Position numbers and translations under genes: made by a program. Positions 7,796 to 12,578 of a DNA stretch of 12,578 nucleotides are shown here, piece after piece. A model generated the notes under the pieces. The model saw only the letters and a list, made by a program, of their open reading frames with translations, ran no database searches and had not been told where the DNA came from. Positions within the stretch are counted from its first letter, which is position 1; every line of letters begins with the position of its first letter. The DNA is from Thomasclavelia sp. (GTDB lineage Bacteria; Bacillota_I; Bacilli_A; Erysipelotrichales; Coprobacillaceae): contig JAHHSU010000036.1 in NCBI GenBank assembly GCA_020025035.1, forward strand, positions 1-12,578, read 5' to 3'.

Positions 7796-7833
7796 TATTT
7801 AAAAGTTGAACTAAATTAGTTCACTTTTAAATA
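7796..7833. terminator. Long hairpin between the PepSY gene and thyA, possible terminator
   Basis: The left arm TATTTAAAAGTTGAAC (7796-7811) pairs with the right arm GTTCACTTTTAAATA (7819-7833) through 15 base pairs with one bulged T, around the loop TAAATTA. The A4 and T4 runs lie inside the stem, so it could work weakly in either direction, but no long T tract follows. It is the best candidate for ending the PepSY transcript, about 170 bases past its stop. A leader-RNA structure is the alternative. Confidence 0.4.
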
Positions 7834-7926
7834 TATGTCATCGTTTTAAGTCATAACAATAGATAATTAATAGGAATAAATCAGAAGATTTTAAATTTGT
7901 TTTTAATAAGGTAAAGAAATTTGAAA

Positions 7927-7938
7927 TTTTCTAGAAAA
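7927..7938. repeat. Perfect 12-base palindrome at the thyA ribosome site
   Basis: TTTTCTAGAAAA is fully self-complementary. Its right half supplies the A bases of the thyA Shine-Dalgarno region AAAAGGGG (7935-7942). As RNA it has no loop, so it is more likely a DNA-level operator or a chance palindrome than a hairpin. Confidence 0.45.
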
Positions 7939-7949
7939 GGGGTAGTGTA

Positions 7950-8837
7950 ATGGAAGAGTATCTAAAAATGTGTAAAGAAATTCTTGAACATGGTGATGAC
8001 AGACAAGATCGTACGCAAACTGGAACCCGTAGTATTTTTGGATATCAAACTAGATATAATTTGCAAGATGGTTTTCCACTTTTAACGACAAAAAAAATGT
8101 TTATTCGTCCCATTGCAGAAGAATTATTGTGGTTTATTAAAGGAGATACTAATATAAAATATTTAGTAGATAGAAATGTTAAAATTTGGAATGAATGGCC
8201 ATATGAGAAATTTAAGAAATCTCCTGATTATACAGGTGAATCAATGGATGAGTTTGTTGAAAAAATAAAAAATTTACCTTTAGAAGATCAATTTGTACAA
8301 AAATATGGAGATTTAGGTCCTGTTTATGGAAGACAGTGGCGTAATTTTAACGATGAAGGAATTGACCAAATACAACAATTAGTTGATGGATTAATTCATA
8401 ATCCATTTTCAAGAAGACATATCATATGTACATGGAATCCTTGTCAAATCGATCAAATGGCATTACCACCTTGTCATGCGTTTTTACAGTTTTATGTATC
8501 AAGTGATAAAAAGTATTTGTCATGTCAATTGTATCAACGTAGTGCTGATATCTTTTTAGGAGTTCCTTTTAATATTGCTTCTTATGCTTTATTTACTAGT
8601 ATGCTAGCACAAGTATGTGGTTATGAGGCTAAAGAATTTATTCATACGATTGGGGATGCACATATCTATCAAAATCATTTTGATGTTGTAAAGGAACAAA
8701 TTACTCGAAAACCATATCCAAAATGTCATTTGGTATTAAACAAGGATATTAAATCTATTTTTAATTTTACAATCGAAGATATTAAAATAGAAGATTACCA
8801 AAGTCATGGGAAACTAGTAGGAAAGGTAAGTGTATAA
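7950..8837 (+). CDS. thyA: Thymidylate synthase ThyA
   Basis: ThyA methylates dUMP to dTMP using 5,10-methylenetetrahydrofolate and releases dihydrofolate. The 295-residue protein has the catalytic Cys175 in ALPPCHAFLQFYV, the phosphate-binding arginines in NPFSRRHII (151-159), QRSAD (196-200), Asn208 in FNIASY, and His238/Tyr240 in DAHIYQNH. It is about 30 residues longer than the 264-residue Escherichia coli form because of an insert between NEWPYEKF and LGPVYGRQWR (about 88-120), typical of the longer Lactobacillus/Staphylococcus-type enzymes. The C-terminal tail ends GKVSV rather than the more usual PVAV type; the final Val is kept. AAAAGGGG (7935-7942) precedes ATG. It opens a six-gene overlapping operon. 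The dihydrofolate it makes is the substrate of the next gene's product. Confidence 0.97.
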   Translation: MEEYLKMCKEILEHGDDRQDRTQTGTRSIFGYQTRYNLQDGFPLLTTKKMFIRPIAEELLWFIKGDTNIKYLVDRNVKIWNEWPYEKFKKSPDYTGESMDEFVEKIKNLPLEDQFVQKYGDLGPVYGRQWRNFNDEGIDQIQQLVDGLIHNPFSRRHIICTWNPCQIDQMALPPCHAFLQFYVSSDKKYLSCQLYQRSADIFLGVPFNIASYALFTSMLAQVCGYEAKEFIHTIGDAHIYQNHFDVVKEQITRKPYPKCHLVLNKDIKSIFNFTIEDIKIEDYQSHGKLVGKVSV

Positions 8838-9313
8838 TGATTTATTTAATTGTAGCATTAGATGATCAATATTTAATAGGAAATAACTTATCATTAAATG
8901 GGATTCCTTGGCATAATAAAGAAGATTTACAGCATTTTAAAGAAACAACTATAAATCAAACAATTGTAATGGGTAGAACTACATTTGAAGCAATAGGAAA
9001 ACCGCTACCTAATCGTCAAACAATTGTAGTTAGTCAACGAGGGTTTAGATACGATGAACCAAATGTAATAGTATGTAATGATTTAATACAATTGATTAAA
9101 TCATACAAGCAACAAAATAAAGACTTATATATATGTGGTGGTGCTTCTATTTACCAACAATCACTTCCATATGTAGATGAAATGATTGTATCTAGAATTC
9201 CTGGAGTACATGATGGTGATACTTTTTTTCCTGATTTTAGTACGTTGCATTTTTATTGCGATAAAATAAAACATTATCAAACATTTAATGTAGAAATATA
9301 TAGGAGAGATTAA
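8837..9313 (+). CDS. folA: Dihydrofolate reductase
   Basis: The enzyme reduces dihydrofolate to tetrahydrofolate with NADPH, restoring the cofactor used up by ThyA, and is the target of trimethoprim. The 158 residues match the chromosomal family size. Seen are the N-terminal IVALDD strand, PWHNKEDL (24-31) with the substrate-binding acid at Asp30 (the position of E. coli Asp27), the NADPH motifs VMGRTTFEAIGKPLPNR and YICGGASIY, and a C-terminal DGDTFFPDF. The Met20 loop is unusual: eight residues (NNLSLNGI) stand between LIG and PW, where E. coli and most Firmicutes have five, and Lys28 replaces the common Pro. The gene starts one base inside the thyA stop, after AGGAAAGG (8819-8826), so synthesis with ThyA is coupled. 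It is often called dfrA or folA. Confidence 0.95.
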   Translation: MIYLIVALDDQYLIGNNLSLNGIPWHNKEDLQHFKETTINQTIVMGRTTFEAIGKPLPNRQTIVVSQRGFRYDEPNVIVCNDLIQLIKSYKQQNKDLYICGGASIYQQSLPYVDEMIVSRIPGVHDGDTFFPDFSTLHFYCDKIKHYQTFNVEIYRRD

Positions 9314-10035
9314 TGGTAAGAATAATTTTGGTGGTATGTAGTATGTTGATAGAATCTCCATATTGGTTTTATCAACTACATAAATATGAGAATACTAATA
9401 AATATAGTGTAGAAGAACGATATCAATTTGTAAGAAGATTTGTTAAAAGAATTTTGCGGGCTGGAAGAATAAAAGTAGTGTGTACTGGTAAGGAGAAGTT
9501 ACCAAAAGAAAATGGTTATTTAATTACTCCAAATCATCAAGGGCTAGTAGATCCGTTAGTAATAGCGTTAACGCATGCTCAACCTACTAGTGCTGTAGTG
9601 AAAAAAGAATTAGAAAATGTAATTGTTGTAAAATCAGTTGATAAGGCAATTGATGCAAAGCTAATGGATCGCAGTAATTTAAGATCATCTATGAAGGTAT
9701 TAAAAGAAGTTACAAAAGAAATTCAAAATGGTAGAAATTATATCATTTTTCCAGAAGGAACAAGATCTAAAAAAGGAAATGAATTATTAGAATTTAAGGC
9801 AGGAACATTTAAGGCAGCAATAGATTCTAATAAGGCAATCGTGCCAGTAGCATTAATAGATTGTTTTAAAGCGTTTGATACTCATTCTATTAAACGTTTA
9901 ACAGTTCAAATTCATTACCTTGATCCAATTTATCCAGATCAATATCAGAGCTTAACTAGTAGTGAAATTGCTAAACTAGTACAAAAAAGAATAGAAATAA
10001 AAATAAATGAGGTACTAAATGAATCAAGTAAATAA
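9313..10035 (+). CDS. plsC: PlsC-family 1-acyl-sn-glycerol-3-phosphate acyltransferase
   Basis: PlsC enzymes add the second acyl chain to lysophosphatidic acid, making phosphatidic acid at the inner face of the membrane. The 240-residue protein has the catalytic NHxxxxD motif in NHQGLVDP (His75, Asp80) and the glycerophosphate-binding FPEGTRS (146-152), followed by the typical FKAGTFKAA and IVPVALIDCF stretches. The N-terminal 20 residues are hydrophobic and end in aromatic residues, which suggests membrane association. The ATG shares one base with the folA stop and follows AGGAGAG (9302-9308). The following PAP2 gene starts 17 bases before this one ends. Substrate choice within the acyltransferase family cannot be read from sequence alone, so another lysophospholipid is possible. 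Confidence 0.88.
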   Translation: MVRIILVVCSMLIESPYWFYQLHKYENTNKYSVEERYQFVRRFVKRILRAGRIKVVCTGKEKLPKENGYLITPNHQGLVDPLVIALTHAQPTSAVVKKELENVIVVKSVDKAIDAKLMDRSNLRSSMKVLKEVTKEIQNGRNYIIFPEGTRSKKGNELLEFKAGTFKAAIDSNKAIVPVALIDCFKAFDTHSIKRLTVQIHYLDPIYPDQYQSLTSSEIAKLVQKRIEIKINEVLNESSK

Positions 10036-10609
10036 AAGAATTACGCTAGCAGTAATAGGTGCACTTATCACCATATCAGGTGTTTTTTTGCGATATATGA
10101 TACCTGTAGATAATTTTATTTTTAATATTGTTGGATATATTCACATACCATGGTTGACATTAATAATGAAGTTTATTTCAATTATGGGTTCAGCTATTAT
10201 TTATTTTATATTATGTTTTATTTTTTTAATGGTGAAAAAAGATTGGGGAATTATGTTAAGTTGCAATGTCAGTATTGCATTTTTAATCAATACACTTTTA
10301 AAGATGATTTTTGCTCGTCCACGTCCTATGTTAATGTTAGTACATGCATCTGGATATAGTCTACCTAGTGGACATTCTTGTTGCGCAATGGCGTTTTATG
10401 GTACACTTGCTTATTTAATAGGACGTAGTCAAAGTCCATCAAAAAAAAGGTATATGGTGGGATGTACATGTATTATTTTTCTTATTGGATTTAGTAGACT
10501 CTATTTACGAGTACATTATTTCAGCGATGTATGTACGGGTTTTTTTGTGGGATATGCAGTGATCAATTTTTTGATTTACTATATTTTTAAAGAGGGTACA
10601 AGACAATGA
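10019..10609 (+). CDS. PAP2-superfamily membrane phosphatase
   Basis: This 196-residue integral membrane protein has about six hydrophobic segments and the full three-part PAP2 signature: KMIFARPRP (Lys95, Arg102), PSGHS (116-120, His119) and SRLYLRVHYFSD (Arg160, nucleophile His166, Asp170). Such enzymes dephosphorylate lipid phosphates on the outer side of the membrane: phosphatidic acid, phosphatidylglycerophosphate or undecaprenyl pyrophosphate. Being next to plsC makes phosphatidic acid or a derivative attractive, but a BcrC/UppP-like role in recycling the cell-wall lipid carrier fits equally well. The start inside plsC is supported by GAGG (10009-10012), six bases before the ATG. It overlaps plsC by 17 bases and the next gene by four. 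Confidence 0.9.
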   Translation: MNQVNKRITLAVIGALITISGVFLRYMIPVDNFIFNIVGYIHIPWLTLIMKFISIMGSAIIYFILCFIFLMVKKDWGIMLSCNVSIAFLINTLLKMIFARPRPMLMLVHASGYSLPSGHSCCAMAFYGTLAYLIGRSQSPSKKRYMVGCTCIIFLIGFSRLYLRVHYFSDVCTGFFVGYAVINFLIYYIFKEGTRQ

Positions 10610-11721
10610 AACCAAAAATTAAACAGTATTTAGAAGTTTTTATATTAGCAGTTGCAATTATTGTGTTTTATAAAATGTTTGATGGACTTGATAGTTTTTT
10701 AAGATGGATAAAGTTACTTATGGGGATTATGCTACCGTTTATTGTTGGAGGCATATTAGCATATTTTCTTTATCCATTATGCAAAGGTGTAGAAAAGTAT
10801 ATAACAAAAACAAATAATCCAAAATTAATTCAACATCAACTAGCTATAGGTGTATTTGTAACGTACTTTTCATTTTTGCTTTTACTTATAATTATACTTA
10901 CCTACCTGATTCCATTAACTATTCATCATATTATGGATTTTTTAAATAAGGCGCCACAATTTTTAGAACAATTTAATTACTTTATAGATACTTCTATTAA
11001 GAATGAAAAAATATTAAATATGATTAATCCAATATTAGATCAAATTCAGTTTTCAGCTGGAAATATGATTAATTTTGACTTGTTTAAGTACGCTCAAGGA
11101 GCAATAAGTACTGCTAGTACCATTTTTTCGTGGATAATGGGATTAGTAGTTTGCCCGTATATATTGATAGAAAGACGAAATTTAAGACGTATTTTTGATC
11201 AAGTTGCTTCTTTGTTTTTTTCATCAGATAAAATAGCATTTGTTCATCAATACTTATACAAGATTCATAAAATATTTTTAAGTTTTATATACGGTAAAGC
11301 AATTGATTCATTTATCATTGGAATAATAGCCTTTATATTTTTTTCATTAATGAAAATGAAATTTGCTTTTGTTTTAGGGTTAATTATTATGGTAACTAAT
11401 ATGATTCCTTACTTTGGTCCGTTTATTGGTGGTATACCAATTGTCGCCATTACGTTAGTAGTATCAAGCCCGATGCAAGCCTTTTGGGTTGGGTTATTCA
11501 TTTTTGCTTTACAACAATTTGATGGATTAATTTTAGGACCGGCAATACTAGGGGATTCAGTTGGTATTAGTCCGTTTTGGATAATTTTTGCAATTACTCT
11601 ATTTGGTGGTTTATGGGGAGTAGTTGGAATGTTTGTTGGTGTTCCGTTAATTGCAGTGTTTAGAATGATTTTAAATGATTTTCTAGTATATAAAAAAGAA
11701 GGGAAGATAAATAATGATTAA
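10606..11721 (+). CDS. AI-2E family (PerM/UPF0118) membrane protein
   Basis: The 371-residue protein is polytopic. It has hydrophobic segments near residues 8-24, 36-58, 80-104, 168-188 and 232-248, then a dense C-terminal block to 356. A central soluble stretch (about 105-167) separates the two halves. The C-terminal half carries the family signature NMIPYFGPFIGGIP (265-278), followed by QQFDGLILGPAILGDSVGISPFW and FVGVPLIAVFRM. The family was named for autoinducer-2 export, but members differ and some act in ion or sodium/proton transport, so the substrate is unknown. It starts in an ATGA overlap with the PAP2 gene after AGAGGG (10591-10596) and runs eight bases into the next gene. Cotranscription with lipid enzymes hints at an envelope function (inference only). 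Confidence 0.87.
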   Translation: MKPKIKQYLEVFILAVAIIVFYKMFDGLDSFLRWIKLLMGIMLPFIVGGILAYFLYPLCKGVEKYITKTNNPKLIQHQLAIGVFVTYFSFLLLLIIILTYLIPLTIHHIMDFLNKAPQFLEQFNYFIDTSIKNEKILNMINPILDQIQFSAGNMINFDLFKYAQGAISTASTIFSWIMGLVVCPYILIERRNLRRIFDQVASLFFSSDKIAFVHQYLYKIHKIFLSFIYGKAIDSFIIGIIAFIFFSLMKMKFAFVLGLIIMVTNMIPYFGPFIGGIPIVAITLVVSSPMQAFWVGLFIFALQQFDGLILGPAILGDSVGISPFWIIFAITLFGGLWGVVGMFVGVPLIAVFRMILNDFLVYKKEGKINND

Positions 11722-12169
11722 AGAAATAATTCATGTAGGAATTACAGTTAGTGATATGGATAAATCTGTCCATTTTTATCAAAATATTTTAGGACTAAAG
11801 TATCAAGGTGAACTAGAAATGTCTGGAGATGAAGCGGATATACTATTTGGTAAAAAAAATTGTAGTGTAAAAGTGAAGTATTTTAATGGTGGAGACGATA
11901 TTAAATGTCCACCAGTAGAATTAATTCAATTTTTAAATGAACCAACCAATAAAGATGATGCATCGTTATTTAAGACGTCTATTTCAGAAATATGTTTTTG
12001 TGTTTCAGATATTGAAAAAGTATACCAACACTTATTAGATCATGAAGTTGAGTGTATATCATCACCGCAATATTTTGATTTTAGTAAGTATGGATTTAAA
12101 AATAGTAAGGTATTATATTTTAAAGATCCAGATGGTATTATATTAGAGTTAGTAGAGTATGTAGAATAA
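11714..12169 (+). CDS. VOC-superfamily (glyoxalase/bleomycin-resistance fold) protein
   Basis: The 151-residue protein has the two beta-alpha-beta-beta-beta modules of the vicinal oxygen chelate fold. Module one begins IIHVGITVSDMDKSVHFYQNILGL (5-28) and contains VELIQF (68-73). Module two begins SEICFCVSDIEKVYQHL (91-107) and ends YFKDPDGIILELVEY (135-149). In glyoxalase I-like members the metal is held by His, Glu, His and Glu. Here His7, Glu69 and Glu145 fit, but the third ligand position appears to be Glu92 instead of His. It may still bind metal with an altered set, or act as a binding protein; no reaction can be assigned. It starts eight bases before the end of the previous gene, after AAGGGAAG (11699-11706), and is the last gene of the unit. 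Confidence 0.85.
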   Translation: MIKEIIHVGITVSDMDKSVHFYQNILGLKYQGELEMSGDEADILFGKKNCSVKVKYFNGGDDIKCPPVELIQFLNEPTNKDDASLFKTSISEICFCVSDIEKVYQHLLDHEVECISSPQYFDFSKYGFKNSKVLYFKDPDGIILELVEYVE

Positions 12170-12190
12170 TTAAATATTTAAAATGTTATA

Positions 12191-12205
12191 TTATAATTAT
12201 CATAA
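12191..12205. promoter_or_regulatory. PerR-box-like 15-mer
   Basis: TTATAATTATCATAA matches the PerR consensus TTATAATNATTATAA at all but one position. No gene with a ribosome site follows, and the DNA is extremely AT-rich. The sequence also overlaps the arm of the hairpin at 12196-12231. It is more likely chance than a working operator. Confidence 0.15.
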
Positions 12206-12231
12206 GGTTATAAATATTTCTTGATGATAAT
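12196..12231 (+). terminator. Hairpin downstream of the thyA operon, weak terminator candidate
   Basis: ATTATCAT (12196-12203) pairs perfectly with ATGATAAT (12224-12231). The stem continues as AAG (12204-12206) with CTT (12220-12222) if G12223 is bulged out, leaving a loop of about 13 bases. It stands 26 bases after the VOC stop. A TGTTTT follows only after CAAAAA, so the T tract is poor, but no better terminator is seen for this operon. Confidence 0.35.
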
Positions 12232-12510
12232 CAAAAATGTTTTAAAATGAATTTAATGATAGTTAAACATTTTATGTCATTAATTTGGATTGTCTTTTGT
12301 AGTATACAAACAAGGGGTAATCTTTTTTTATTGGATATATTCTTTTATTTGATGTATTGCTTTAATTTAAATAAATTAATATTTAAAAATTTTGACTTAT
12401 CACTATATTATAAATTGCTATTGTTATATGATGTAAATCTATAATTTGTAAAGGATAAAGTTTATCATCTAGTACATGGAATATTGCTTATTTGTTGAGT
12501 TTTTTTGGTT

Positions 12511-12548
12511 TGTATATTTAATATCTTTTATCATATTACAAATATACA
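12511..12548. repeat. Imperfect inverted repeat near the window end
   Basis: TGTATATTT (12511-12519) is complementary to AAATATACA (12540-12548). Inside it AATAT (12520-12524) can pair with ATATT (12533-12537) if two bases (12538-12539) bulge out, leaving the loop CTTTTATC. No T tract follows. It could be an operator for a gene past the end or a chance result of base composition. Confidence 0.35.
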
Positions 12549-12578
12549 CTATAAGCTAGAAAATTAACTATGTAGTAT

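Larger units (their letters stand above)
7629..7949. other. 321-base non-coding region before thyA
   Basis: There is no plausible reading frame on either strand. The region holds the nested repeats at 7634-7696, a weaker dyad CTAGTT (7730-7735) with AACTAG (7764-7769), the hairpin at 7796-7833 and a 12-base palindrome at 7927-7938. I see no T-box sequence and no recognisable tetrahydrofolate or other riboswitch core. A promoter for thyA must lie here or upstream, but none is convincing: GATAAT (7862-7867) has no good -35. Confidence 0.6.
12170..12578. other. 409-base AT-rich region without a supported gene
   Basis: Besides the hairpin at 12196-12231 this region holds a dyad, GATAAA-G-TTTATC (12454-12466), and a longer imperfect hairpin at 12511-12548. 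An open frame from 12247 to 12444 (65 codons) has no ribosome site, is rich in Phe, Leu, Ile and Tyr as random AT-rich DNA would be, and resembles nothing I know. The next real gene probably begins beyond the window. Confidence 0.6.

Noticed and set aside
7629..7949. T-box or tetrahydrofolate riboswitch controlling thyA-folA.
   Set aside because: The T-box consensus (a GGGTGG-like core) is absent, no conserved tetrahydrofolate aptamer core was recognised, and there is no terminator with a T tract close to the thyA start.
10150..10359. Open frame of 69 codons inside the PAP2 gene in another frame.
   Set aside because: It lies wholly within a gene with all PAP2 motifs intact and has no support of its own.
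12191..12205. A PerR operator controlling a peroxide-stress gene.
   Set aside because: No gene follows with a ribosome site, one-mismatch matches to this AT-only motif are expected fairly often in such DNA, and the site overlaps a hairpin arm that may explain it.
12247..12444. Open frame of 65 codons on the + strand after the VOC gene.
   Set aside because: It has no ribosome site, its composition is what AT-rich random DNA encodes, and it shows no recognisable domain.
1..12578. CRISPR array, defence island, prophage or biosynthetic cluster.
   Set aside because: No evenly spaced direct repeats and no nuclease, helicase, toxin, capsid or synthase genes were found. Every intact gene belongs to housekeeping or common membrane/lipoprotein families.

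Overview
This window is a strongly AT-rich stretch of chromosome from a low-GC Gram-positive bacterium. The order ligA, CamS-type lipoprotein, gatC, gatA, gatB is a known Firmicutes arrangement. Protein details such as the TGDSIRKPA serine motif in GatA suggest the Erysipelotrichales or relatives near the Mollicutes. The lineage is inferred from gene order and sequence feel, not from a search. All intact genes lie on the + strand.

Layout. (1) Positions 1-~525 hold a decayed insertion sequence: a DDE-type transposase whose reading frame can still be followed through two in-frame stops and a one-base deletion. (2) Positions 562-6941 form one operon with an extended -10 promoter. It encodes NAD-dependent DNA ligase (ligA), a CamS-family lipoprotein, and the three subunits of the tRNA amidotransferase GatCAB. 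It ends in a 12-bp-stem terminator whose left arm lies inside the last codons of gatB. (3) Positions 7001-7628 hold a single gene for a lipoprotein with two PepSY domains. Its promoter is good, and a Fur-box-like dyad sits across the -35 and spacer. (4) Positions 7629-7949 are non-coding and rich in inverted repeats. (5) Positions 7950-12169 form a tightly packed unit: thymidylate synthase, dihydrofolate reductase, PlsC-type acyltransferase, PAP2 phosphatase, AI-2E/PerM-family membrane protein and a VOC-superfamily protein. Every junction in it overlaps by 1 to 17 bases, so translation is probably coupled. (6) Positions 12170-12578 are very AT-rich, with no gene I can support and a few dyads.

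The first operon joins DNA sealing with indirect synthesis of Gln-tRNA(Gln) and/or Asn-tRNA(Asn). The last operon joins the dTMP/tetrahydrofolate cycle (ThyA makes dihydrofolate, DHFR recycles it) to a small membrane-lipid group: an acyltransferase that should make phosphatidic acid and a phosphatase acting on lipid phosphates or pyrophosphates. I see no CRISPR array, rRNA, tRNA, phage or defence genes, and no clearly new multi-gene system. The points most worth a second look are the Fur-like operator on the PepSY lipoprotein, the enlarged Met20 loop of DHFR, the folate/lipid operon, the structured region before thyA, and the His-to-Glu change at a metal position of the VOC protein.
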